Both the position numbers and the translations under genes were made by a program. Below are positions 20,087 through 30,319 of a DNA stretch of 30,319 nucleotides, piece by piece. This stretch comes from Saccoglossus kowalevskii. Lineage: Eukaryota > Hemichordata > Enteropneusta > Harrimaniidae. The stretch spans positions 80,199-110,517 of the forward strand of contig NW_003158229.1 in the NCBI RefSeq assembly GCF_000003605.2, written 5' to 3'. Position 1 is the first letter of the stretch; the number at the start of each line of letters is the position of its first letter. The notes beneath the pieces were generated by a model. It searched no databases. It had not been told where the DNA came from and saw only the letters and a list, made by a program, of their open reading frames with translations.

Positions 20087-22497
20087 TAACATTCAAATTT
20101 TGTTTAGAATGTCAGTTGTGATTGGTCTCCAGTGCTGAATTTGTTTGTAAATTGTCTATCACCTATGCTTGTCCTGTGACAGTGCTAGAAATCTAGTCAG
20201 TATTACAGAAGGAATGTGATAAAATGCTGTGTTTGATGTAATATATGTGACAACTACATTGTTATACAGTTAAACAGAATGTCTGGTGGTGCAAGGACTC
20301 TCAGATTGCATCCAAAATTTTATTCTTTTTAAAAATACATTGTAATTTATCTTGTAGTAAATAAGTAAATTTGTGTGATTTATGGTAACCCTGATATATT
20401 TCAAGAATTAAAATTTGTCTTAACGAACATGACTTGGTAGCATGAAAATAGTTTTGTACCCACATACACAGACAAATATGTTGAGTGTAGGTTTCAATAC
20501 TGCTATGTTGCCACCTAATTGACACATGTTCCCATGACAATAGTCCCATGGCAAAACTGACTCAATGTGACATATATGCTCAAAACCACCACCACATTAA
20601 TGATTAAAAATAGGAGTAATAAAGCATAAACTCTTTTAACCAGTGGGTGTCTTGTTTTTTAGATTAATGATTTCAGAATTAGTTTTGTCTGTATTCTTTC
20701 AAATATTATATTGCAATTGTTAGTTTTACTAGTTCAAAGTAAGTTACAACATGAAATATATAATTGTGTCTGTGTTAAAAGTGATATTCAGGAAGTAATG
20801 TTAGTGCTGAAATGTGTCACTCTCTAGACGATAAGGCATATTGAAAATCCAGTTAATCACTGCAATTCAACCTGTTAAATTGGGTGACGAATTTATTTAA
20901 GTATTGTTTTTGAAAAAAATTAAAAATTTTAGAAATTTTCCATGGTAATCCATTTTAAAGCATTGTAAAATTATTGAACTTATACTCCAATATTTTTTTG
21001 ATAATAATAAAGGATCGTTTTATATTACGATGTATATTCAAAATGTGGAGATATAGTAAGACTGCATCGTAATATCCAATGTGAATTTTTCATAAAATGT
21101 CATTTAATATATTATTTCAAGGATGACCTAATTTTTGTGACAAAAGTGTAAACCACTTAAAATAAAACCACAATGTAGAACTTAAAAAAATCTGATTTGT
21201 TTTACAGCGGTTCTAAGAATTATTCAATTCCCATAAAATAGTGAATCTCACACAGCATGCTATTAGTCAAATGGCACCCTTAATTCTAGAACAAGTGTTT
21301 CGTAAAGTTTCAAACCATCTTGCTAACTGACTCTCTGAATAATTCTCTGAAGCCGTGTGATGGTACTAGTAAGACCTTGATTATATATAGTATATGTACT
21401 AATAGTGGTACCAGTGTTTATTATGGGTTCTATGCAACAAATAAAATGCAAAGATTATTTGTTTGTATGAAATTCCTACTGTTACACTTTACGAAAAACA
21501 CCAAAAAAAATGATATACATTTGACTGTGTTACATTTCGAGAAAATTCAAATGTAATATTATAATAACTAATTATGTGAAGTATAGCAAGTTTTCAAAAT
21601 ATCGCAGAAAAACACTCTTCCACATACTGTTATAAGTGGGAATGCAATTCTGACCCCTGACAACTAGAGAAGTACCCACAAGGAATTCATTTGTGTGTAA
21701 AGTGAGACTGAATAGTATTCAACTCCTCTGTACTCTCTCGTTGAAACTCTCTACAAGGAACATGTACAGAATGCCAGTTGCATTGTGGGTAGTGAAAGGT
21801 ATACTGTGTGTATGTTTCACCACTACTATTTCCAAGAGTTAAAACACCCCATCCATTGCAAATTTGATTTCTGCTAAACGTGCTCAATATCCCTTTACAA
21901 GGATACATCAATACGACTAATGGCTTTGTATAGACATTGTCTTGAAAAGTGTTGACGCAGTAAAAATGTCAAATTTCAAGTAGCGGCTAACAAGAAAGGC
22001 ACTTAGACAAAGGATCAAAATGATTCTAGTACAAGTTTTTCTAAGTTATTGTCACGACGCCGTAGCTACCATGTGCATTATGCTGAATTTTGGCTTGATG
22101 CCATCTATCGAAGAAAATGTGTGCTGTACCGCATCCTAATGTCTTAGCCTTAGAGAGCTTCATAGTGTTGTACAGAGGAAGTAAGTTGAAAACCATAAAA
22201 TGTCCCCAAACCATGGTGGCTTAACTCCAAATGGAGATGATTATAAAAACCATGTTGTATAACCCATTTATGTCATGTGACCTTACACATTATCTTAGTG
22301 AACCGTCTGCAGTCTGTACCTAATAACTGGAATTTGAATTTGTTGGTATTTATCATGTGCTAAGTACATAGACATGAAGTACCCATTGTCTGTTGTGTGG
22401 AAGCTGGGTTTCTTTCTTCCATTTTCTACTGACCATTTGCTCCATATTTAATCTGGAAAACAGGTAGTAAGACATTGTGCTGCTAGTGCTCAGCGTA
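20087..22497. other. Non-coding DNA, no gene seen
   Basis: Short frames only (up to 82 codons at 20301-20549 minus and 78 at 21320-21556 plus), no domain, AT-rich. Nothing structural was recognised by eye. Confidence 0.5.
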
Positions 22498-22498
22498 C

Positions 22499-22747
22499 AT
22501 TAACGTACGAGATTAACGTACTTGCTTGGCTTTTGGGTTGGGTTAACGTACTTGATTGGCTTTTGGGTTGGGTTGACATGCTTGATTGGCTTTTGGGTTG
22601 GGTTAACGTACTTGATTGGTTTTGGGGTTGGGTTATGTACTTGATTGGCTTTTGGGTCGGGTTAACGTACTTGCTTGTATTTGGGTTGGGTTGACATGCT
22701 TGATTGGCTTTTGGGTTGGGTTAACGTACTTGATTGGCTTTTGTACA
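22499..22747. repeat. 30-bp minisatellite (about 8 copies)
   Basis: Tandem units of 29-30 bp built from TTAACGTACTTGATTGGC and TTTTGGGTTGGG. Two units carry TGACATGC instead of TAACGTAC, five units apart, hinting at block duplication. Each unit has an inverted CCAAT (ATTGG) in most copies. The period is a multiple of three, which gives a minus-strand frame with a 10-residue repeat (KPIKYVNPTQ-like), not thought to be a gene. Confidence 0.95.
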
Positions 22748-23321
22748 GGTTTCTTATGATGGTTTATTAAGACATCAGTGTTCTTCAGTGAAGCTGTAAC
22801 CACACCCACTACACATACATGCAACTTTAATTACCAATAAGTTTAAATTCACTTGAGGCTATTGTGAACTTTTTTTAAAACCACAGTCACGATTAGCAGC
22901 TTGTGTTACAAGCATGTAGGCTTATTTGAAGAAATTGCCCCAAGACACTATCTTACAGAATTAAACAGTAGATACATCAGAAGTAAACTAATTGTTATTG
23001 AAAATAGCCATTTGTCTTGTTGTGCATAATACTATGAGGTTATTACAAGGATACTTCGAAGTATGCACAAAGACAGTATAGTATCAACCGACACACAGTG
23101 GAGGTCGATGCGACCGTGTACTGTCTGATGTATTATACATCTTCTCCTCCCAAGAATACATCATAGGAATGCTGAAGTTTATTTTATACAAATAAATTCA
23201 TAACTGTCTATTTCTATGCAAATTATTTCACCAATCTAATAATTTTTTATTTCATTTTATTATTACCTCCTGTTTAAGTGAATGAAGCAAGGCTTAATAC
23301 ATCTCATATTTAAATCTGTAG
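22748..23321. other. Non-coding DNA with palindromic patch
   Basis: Contains a perfect 14-bp palindrome (23051-23064) followed by nested inverted repeats: AGACAGTA (23081-23088) with TACTGTCT (23119-23126), and inside it GGTCG (23103-23107) with CGACC (23111-23115). No gene is recognised. Confidence 0.5.
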
Positions 23322-23550
23322 TTAACCCTGTGACTGTCAGATATTTTCCAACTCAAAATTCAGTACAAATATTTTTATTTTTTGTAAAATTTTCATTAAA
23401 TGTCATCATCATACAGTTTCAGATATTGCTTTTAGTTTTTGATCAAAAGGTTTGTCAATATTTATCCACATTTCATGTGGGAACGAGTAGACTGTTCACA
23501 ATCATTATGTAGATGCTGCCAGAAGTTGAAAATAGTGCTCAAAGGATTAA
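23322..23550. mobile_element. TTAA-bounded MITE, copy 3 (229 bp)
   Basis: TTAACCCTGTGACTG at the left and, on the complement of the right end, TTAATCCTTTGAGCA form the terminal inverted repeats. TTAA lies at 23322-23325 and 23547-23550. It is homologous over its length to 14303-14525. The TTAA target and CCC terminus suggest a piggyBac-like non-autonomous element. Confidence 0.75.
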
Positions 23551-23671
23551 ACCAATATGTATGGCAGCTTCTGATAAAATAAAAAACACTACCTACTTCA
23601 CAATAATTTATTTGCCACGGACAATTAAACTTTGTTTCATATTTATGCATATTGGGTTACAAATGCATGTT

Positions 23672-24950
23672 TTCGGACTTCGTCCGAACGGGGACTTATA
23701 ATTTGGTCTCCGTCTGTGCGTCTGTCCGTCCGTCCGGAGTCATATCTCAGAATCCCTTGGACCGATTCCGTTCATTCTTTGCATGTGCCTAGTACTTTAT
23801 GTGGGACATATGCATATGCAGTGGTTTAGCGATTCGATTCAAAATGGCCGACTGGCAGCCATCTTGTTTTTTTAAAATGTTGTATTTTGGACATGCTTTG
23901 TCAGTTTTCATTCAAACTTGGTACATAGATTATACATGTTGGGATACATGTCCATGACAATTTATTTCACAATTGGATCAAAGATGGTCGACTGGCAGTC
24001 ATCTTGTTTTTTTGAAAATGTTGTATTTTGGACATGGTTTGTCAGTTTTCATTCAAATTTAGTACATAGATCATACATGTTAGGATACATGTCCCCAACC
24101 ATCCGTGAGTTCCTGAGTCTGTCCGTCCGTGTGTCCATCCGTCCGTGCGTCAGTCTGTTCAGAGTCATATTTCAGAATCCTGTGGATCGATTTCGTTCAT
24201 TCTTTGCATGTGCCTAGTACCTTATGTGGGACATATGCACATGCAGTGGTTTAGCGATTCAATTCAAAATAGCCGACTGGCAGCCATCTTGTTTTTTGAA
24301 AATGTTGTATTTTGGACATGCTTTGTCAGTTGTCATTCAAACTTGGTACATAGATTATACATGTTAGGATACATGTCCATGACGATTTATTTCGCAATTG
24401 GATCAAAGATGGTCGACTGGCAGGCATCTTGTTTTTGTTTTTTTATGCGGTGTTTTGGACGTGCTCTGTTAGTTTTCATTCAAATTTGGCACATACATGT
24501 ACTTTATACATGTTAGGATGCATGTCCATGACAATTTGTTTCAAAATCTGGTCAAGGGTGGCCGATTGACAGCCATCTGACTTTTTGGCCTTACTGCTAT
24601 ATTTCCACAATTTATGTACACATACATCATACATATCAGTGTGTTTCATAATCAGATCAAAGATGGCCGAATAATGGCTGTTTTTATTTTTGGCCATATT
24701 ACTACTACAATGAACTCGTGTTTTGATGTAAATAAACAATCTGTTGTATACGCCACTTGGAACTCAAGTTTCAAGGACACGCTCGCGATAGCCCCTCTGC
24801 TTTAATATGACGAGCACAAAGAGAACTTTCCAAAATTCAATGGGAACTGTGTCATTTTCAATGACTTGTTTTTTTGAAATTTGAACAAAAATGGCTGACT
24901 GGCGGCCATTTTGTTTTTATTCATGTTCATGCTGATTCCTCCCTAATATA
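23672..24950. mobile_element. Pearl/HINE-like element with 141-bp core repeats
   Basis: Begins after a T-run with a perfect hairpin, TTCGGAC (23672-23678) with GTCCGAA (23682-23688). A GTCCGTCCGTCC microsatellite (about 23721-23736) follows, then core units of about 141 bp marked by TTGTATTTTGGACATG (23880, 24021, 24305, about 24446). A 425-bp block including a second microsatellite (about 24119-24150) is duplicated in tandem (23737 against 24162). Each core has a convergent pair ATGGCCGACTGGCAGCCAT. Later copies become degenerate, the last recognisable near 24890-24915. Its sequence differs from the 15755/29436 family but the plan is the same. Frames of up to 123 codons across the repeats are not thought to be genes. 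Confidence 0.7.
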
Positions 24951-26919
24951 TTGCCTGATTCTGTTGAAAGTTTGCATACAAGTACTATACTCATAGGTAA
25001 TATACCATAGGCTGTGTTATTATATGTGACTTGACCAAATTTATTGAATTACATTGTAATGGTGGACATGAAAAATAATGGAACATTATATGAGTGGTAG
25101 AAAACAAGTCTTGCGGTTGTACGTGTCACTGACAAAAAGGTCTTGGCGACCATTTCCATCTAGTGACTATCATCAAAATTTTCTGGATGAATAATGAAAT
25201 ATTATGACAACAAAGACTTGATATGGGGGTCCTGAAGACAACCATAGTGATACCGAGAAATGTTGATCTTGCTAATGCTGTCAAATTATCAAAAAGCAAA
25301 AATTTCTAGCGACAAAAATTATAATCCTGGGAACCTGCTGCAGAGTAGACAGTAAATTAGCTACATGCTCAACTTCACATCCTTGTCTGGATTGGATTTT
25401 ACGAGAATAGAAATAACTTGATGAGAAATCCCCCTGGAATAACTGAATATCTCTGTCAGTATTGTGCATGTAGTGTTTGTGTAGTTGTTAAAAGCCTACT
25501 ATGTACCACACCATCATTTCCTGATTAATCTCTGATAAAAAAAAAATTATCCTTTCGCTTTTATTATCCATTTCTATGGTTCAATTTATCTGTCCATCAA
25601 AAGCCTTGAAAAATTAATCGTTTATCATGATCAGCTGTAGGTTGAGGGTTTTTCAGATTATTCAGTGTTTGTTGAAATATGTTTCCAAGAAATGCAGGTA
25701 CAAATCCCATTATGAATGTATTCTAGTTTAATATCACTTTTCAAAGTTCAAAGCTTCGTATCATGCTCAATATGGGTTCCATTTGATGTATACAATGTAT
25801 GTAAAAGTACATTGTTTGCTTGTAATTTTAACACATGCTGTGTGGTGAATGTATCCCCATGATTTTATGCCTTTCACTTAACAGAATCTACTTTGACTTC
25901 CTTTTTAATTCAAGTTATCAGGAAGAAAATTCATTAAATTCACATAATAGATGAAAAAAAGTCTGCCATCAGATTTTGGCTACTTTTGAATAATCAGTTT
26001 TGAAAAACTGTTTTTATTATACAAATTGTGGTGAAATTTTGAACTAAAATCAGTGATTACAAAAACATTAGATGGCATACATAGTGCATCATTTGTTGTC
26101 AGAAAATCAACATTTCTGTCAAAACACAATCACAAATAAAAGCTATTCAATATACAACTTTTTATTGCCGTGAATTTTTTTTTTTTGCACTATGGGTAAA
26201 ATATGTCTTATCAGTTTAATATCATCATGACAGCTTTAGAAACTATTTCAGTGATTGATTTACGTGTTTATCAGGTGTTAATCACCTCTTTGAAAAATGT
26301 TGTGCAGCAAAATCAATGTATTATAATCCAACTTGATAATAATGAATTTTACTTCAGAATAGTTTATGCAATTACCGGTATATTTATTCAACCACTGTAA
26401 AGAGTACCACAAGGTATTCTGATGTGATAGTGCATTCTTGCAGATCAGGTCAAAAAACACAATGACAGGTCAACTCTGTTGAAGAAAACATGGCAATACG
26501 GAATTGATTGACAGTTCTAAAAGATTTGGTCACAATAATAACGACTTAAAAGTTTGCATGCACTTCATAGCAAACTAAAAAAAAAATAATATTTTCTGGT
26601 GTTAAACCATGACTGAATAATAACATTTGCTGTTATTCCCCCAGAAAAAGCAAGTTTTGTCTATGTAGATAGTAGGCGGTGCTTTGTAAGATGTTTTGAT
26701 TTTCTGGTCCTCATAACACCATGTAGTGTCAGTTAGGGTTTTTCTTTTTAAAGTAAAACCTAAATTAGAGTCAAATCGTTGGTTTAACAACTAATATTAG
26801 GTGAATCATATTTTGGAGCACAATTCTTCAATCATTCAAAATTCTATTAGCTGATAAGTTATGATAATCTGCTAAATAATTAGGTGGTAAAATTGTTAAT
26901 AGTAGGCAACATTTTAGAG

Positions 26920-27210
26920 TTGTTACGGTATTCAATGTTTCAAGATTTTGGTAACCATTGTCATGTGATGCAAAAGAAGCACACTCATTGGTTATCAAAA
27001 TTGTTGGTTACTTTACCCATGCATAATTTAATGTCACTCATTGATTATTCGAATAATTAGTTATTGTAGCAATACACTCATTCAAGTCCCTGGTTATGCA
27101 AATTGTTAGTTGCTACAGCAAAGAATCAAATTATTCAAATTATAGGTTGCTATAGCGATATAAATTTAAATGACACTTATTAACTATTCAGATCCTTAGT
27201 TGTTAACACT
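26920..27210. repeat. Degenerate tandem repeat, about 40-55 bp units
   Basis: Recurring pattern CACTCATT...TTAT...AATTGTTAGTTGCTA at about 26981, 27035, 27073, 27131 and 27171, with many substitutions and length changes. It looks like an old, decayed array. Boundaries are approximate. Confidence 0.45.
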
Positions 27211-28364
27211 GCTTTGAGATATTCTACTTGATGAAGTATTTGCATAATCCTATTAAAAAATGATTCGTGGCTGGATCGCTTGAAAATTTGTCTAAATTCT
27301 TCCTACCATAGGGCAACTATAGTTAATTCAGTACTACAGTTTTAAAATAAATAAATACGTCTATTATAGGCTTCGTAATACTTGCGCAATGTTTCTTTGA
27401 GATTTGACTGGATTATACTTAAAGTTTATAGTTTTACTTGTTTGAGAGCGTTGACCTACTGTCTGTCCTACTTATTCCAAGATAATTTATTCACAGACAT
27501 ACTTAGCTGGGTAGCTGACAAGCCAATTAATGTCTGCAACCCCTTGTCTAACTGGACTTTACATGGTTGACTTCCAAACTATGCCATTGTGCTATATGCC
27601 ATTGTCACTACTCACTTTTAATTCTGGGCTGAACTTGGATTAATTTAATTTTAGAAATTATTCCTGATTAGAAAATAATTATCAATGAAGCAAATTTTAA
27701 AAGTCTGTCTTCTGACCCATGATTACCAATAATTGATTGAATTGCAATTTAGTTGTCAATGATTAATTAATCACTCATCTACATTCAGAATAAGACTTCT
27801 ATGGTTGAACAATAATGGAAGTAATTTTTGCGGCATTTAAAATATATTGACTGTACTTATTCTAGTTATTCTGAAGAATTGAGTTGCTTGATGTTTATGT
27901 CTCTTCTTGGATGATAATACATATTGGTGTTTTTTTATCTGCAGTACTGTCAGAATAAAATTAATCACCTGACTCTGGCATATTAACCCATTTCTTTATA
28001 GCTATACATATAAATTGGGTTTAATTACGCTACAAAGTAGTTCAGCTTCAATGGTCGAAAGAAAGAAATCTAGTAATGTAACGATTCACTACCTAGTAAA
28101 CAAATCTCACCAATATACTTCCCTGATGTGAATTCAACTCGTCCTCATTTATTCGTTGTCGTTAACCACAGTCAATAAATTTTCATAGTTGTGCAATTCT
28201 GTCTAGTGTCTATTTAATACAATGATGTAACAGCCGATCAGTAATGTTAAATGTGTTGACCTTTGCCCTATGGATGTCATGACCTTCCTATATTGAGCCT
28301 TTATATCCAGTTGTCTGAGTGTGTGGGATGTGGCTGTCGCTAACGCCCCTGGGTCCAAGCTTGC

Positions 28365-28419
28365 ATGGTAATTATGACTTTTATAGTCATGTTACCATAG
28401 TAATGGTCATTACTATGGT
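28365..28419. repeat. Two overlapping inverted repeats sharing one arm
   Basis: ATGGTAA (28365-28371) and ATGACT (28374-28379) pair with AGTCAT (28385-28390) and TTACCAT (28392-28398). Part of the last arm also begins a perfect 12-bp inverted repeat, ACCATAGTAATG (28394-28405) with CATTACTATGGT (28408-28419). The two hairpins therefore exclude one another. Confidence 0.7.
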
Positions 28420-29435
28420 CTGTAATGCAATCTTTTGGGCATGGCACTGCATAAATAATGTGTGTGTCTTTGTGAATAAAACACCGATTGTTGCTTAAAT
28501 TGAGTCATAAGGCACGGTTAAATGATATAGGATATTATCCACTGAGTGCAAACTGTACATCAGCTGTTTGACCTTTGATGATTCAGAAAAGTCTGGGAGA
28601 GTGCAGCTATGATACCTGCTCATGTTATATTGTGCTAGTACATGACATGTGAAAGCATGCCAGTCACTTAGCGATGGTGATGTGGCAGGTAGATGGTAAT
28701 GGCCAATGATTTGTAAATGGTGACACAGATATTCTTTGTGCATATACAGTAGTAAAAAATAACTGAGAAGAAAGTAATGTTGCATCTATCTTTATGAACA
28801 AGCCATGTGTGACTGTTTTTAAAGTTGGGCTGAATACACTATTATGTAGTTGTCATAGAAACAGTAGTCCTTACTGTCTAAGGCAAGTGATCAGTGCACT
28901 CGCTTAAGCCTATACCCAACAAGTGGCAATCCCAAAACCATTTTGAGATATTTTACTGTGTTCACAAGAGCCATTTTTTTTCTAGGCCATTTTCAAAATC
29001 CATGTCCAGGTAAATGATCAACCACTAGCCAATTGAATTCGTCTATTTTAAAAGCTAAAAAAACAAAAGTCAATTCCCTGACGGTTTTAAGTATTGTGTT
29101 GGGCTGTCAACAGTGTAGTGCCGTTGTAAATAATGTCAACCTGAGTGTGTAATTTCACTTCTATGACTGTGTTAAAGTTGGGGAGCCACTGATTAAGTAT
29201 TCTATAAGTTACTTTATCTCTACCAACCCATTAAGTTCAGTTATTCAAAGAATACTGATTCAGTCATGAGGTGTATGGTGTAAGTATACATGTATGACAT
29301 TTGATGTATTCACAATATGGTAATAGACCTTGTATTTAATCCAATCCACTGAGTGACAGTGCATAGCTGTAACATATTAATTAAAGAACATCAATTGTTG
29401 TTTTGTATTTTGTAAAACATGAGCCTGATCTTTTT

Positions 29436-30319
29436 AGCTCCGCTGTCGACTTTGTTGAGCGGAGCTCATCATATGAGTGATTGTCCGGTGTCGTCCGTCG
29501 TCCGTCGTCCGTCGTCCGTGTCAATGTTTTACTTTTTCGACTTCTTCTTGAGAACTACAAGCCTGAATGCTTTAATACTTGGTGTATATGTACCTTGGGT
29601 AGACCTCTCTCAGATTTGTTCATTTCATGATGATATCTTCAATTCTCTAATTTTGGTGAATATGTAAAAAGTGATATTTTCGACTTCTTGTTAAAAACCG
29701 CAAGTGCAATTGCTTTGATATTACATATATAGGTATTACATGTGCACCTCTCTCAGATTTGTTCATTTCATGATCATATCTTCAATTCTCTAATTTTGGT
29801 GAATATTTTTGTCATTTTTGGTAAAAGATGATATTTTCGACTTCTTGTTAAAAACCGCAAGTCCAATTGCTTTGATATTACATATATAGGTACTGCATGT
29901 GGATCTCTCTCAGATTTGTTCATTTTGTAATGATATCTTTAATTCTCTAATTTTGGTGAATATTTTTGGTAAAAAGTGATATTTTCAACTTCTTGTTAAA
30001 AACCACAAGTCCAATTGCTTTGATATTACATATATAGGTACTACATGTGGACCTCTCTCAGATTTGTTCATTTTGTAATGATATCTTTAATTCTCTAATT
30101 TTGGTGAATAGTTTTGTAATTTTTGGTAAAAAATGATATTTTCGACTTTTTGTTAAAAACCACAAGTCCAATTGCTTTGTTATTACATATATAGGTACTA
30201 CATGTGGACCACTCTCAGATTTGTTCATTTTGTAATGATATCATAAATTCTCTAATTTTGGTGAATATTTTTGTCATTTTTGGTAAAAGTGATATTTTTG
30301 ACTTCTTGTTAAAATCCGT
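29436..30319. mobile_element. Pearl/HINE-like element with 157-bp tandem core, runs off window
   Basis: After TTTTT, the hairpin AGCTCCGCT (29436-29444) pairs with AGCGGAGCT (29458-29466). A GTCGTCCGTCGTCCGTC microsatellite (about 29489-29520) follows, then at least five tandem core units, each with TTTTCGACTTCTTGTTAAAA, TTGCTTTGATATTACATATA and CAGATTTGTTCATTT. Spacings between successive CGACTTCTT markers are 143, 157, 148, 157 and 156 bp. It is the same family as the element at 15755. On the minus strand the hairpin would be the 3' end followed by CTAA, compatible with a Helitron/Helentron-type terminus. The 82-codon frame 29419-29667 is not regarded as a gene. Confidence 0.75.

Larger units (their letters stand above)
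24951..29435. other. Long non-coding AT-rich stretch
   Basis: About 4.5 kb with no frame over 96 codons and no recognisable protein domain. It contains a degenerate tandem repeat (26920-27210), a pair of overlapping hairpins (28365-28419) and a FoxO-type GTAAACAA at 28096-28103. No retroviral, LINE or RNA-gene signature was recognised. Confidence 0.5.

Noticed and set aside
22633-22824. Minus-strand frame with a 10-residue repeat
   Set aside because: It results from the 30-bp minisatellite period being divisible by three; no other gene signal.
23918-24516. Overlapping plus-strand frames of 99 and 123 codons
   Set aside because: They run through tandem core repeats of a mobile element, repeat their own sequence, and have no domain.
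28880-28940. tRNA-like boxes
   Set aside because: GTGGCAATCCC resembles a B box only loosely and no matching A box at the right distance was found.
1-30319. Retrovirus-like, Polinton-like or toxin-gene fossils
   Set aside because: No paired long terminal repeats, reverse transcriptase, integrase or capsid-like frames were recognised.

Overview
This is a eukaryotic window, AT-rich and intron-bearing, carrying one recognisable protein-coding gene: a forkhead-box O (FoxO) transcription factor on the + strand. Its coding exons are 6683-7054 and 7522-9087 (645 aa). The protein keeps all three Akt-type sites, the FoxO-specific GDSNSS insert, the NLS, the C-terminal acidic activation segment and an SWV-type C-terminus resembling vertebrate FOXO1/3. 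With short perfect and imperfect microsatellites, many miniature DNA transposons and pearl/Helentron-like elements, this points to a marine invertebrate. I favour a non-vertebrate deuterostome such as a hemichordate; a mollusc or other lophotrochozoan cannot be excluded. The species assignment is inference.

Layout. 1-6300 is upstream DNA with two well-bounded MITEs: a Harbinger-like one at 1786-2045 with TAA duplications, and a hAT-like one at 3614-3803 with perfect 8-bp duplications. It also has a CTCF-like site near 2613 and five perfect CACGTG E-boxes between 2760 and 6302. About 5100-6680 is CpG-richer and looks like the FoxO promoter and 5' leader: a FoxO-binding element, CCAAT boxes, CRE-like sites and three short uORFs, one of them a bare ATG-TAA. 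The FoxO coding exons follow, split by a 467-bp phase-0 intron inside the forkhead domain. A perfect splice donor lies 29 nt after the stop codon, so sequence beyond about 9117 may be an intron before a non-coding 3' exon.

From 10489 to 12775 there is a minisatellite of about 31-bp units, broken by an assembly gap (10753-10924). Most units contain TGATGCAAT, the complement of the ATF4-C/EBP core ATTGCATCA, and the array shows higher-order periodicity. 13000-15000 holds a tRNA-derived SINE (minus strand), two members of a TTAA-bounded MITE family (a third lies at 23322-23550) and a Kolobok/T2-like TTAA MITE at 14687-14851.

At 15755, 23672 and 29436 begin three elements with one plan: terminal hairpin, TCCG-type microsatellite, then tandem core repeats of about 140-157 bp. 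This resembles the pearl/HINE (Helentron-related) class. The 15755 element is interrupted by a clean 1079-bp TA-flanked DNA transposon (15962-17040). Another MITE lies at 19855-20086 and a 30-bp minisatellite at about 22499-22747. I see no second protein gene between 9.1 kb and the end, no RNA gene apart from the tRNA-derived SINE, and no retroviral or Polinton fossil.
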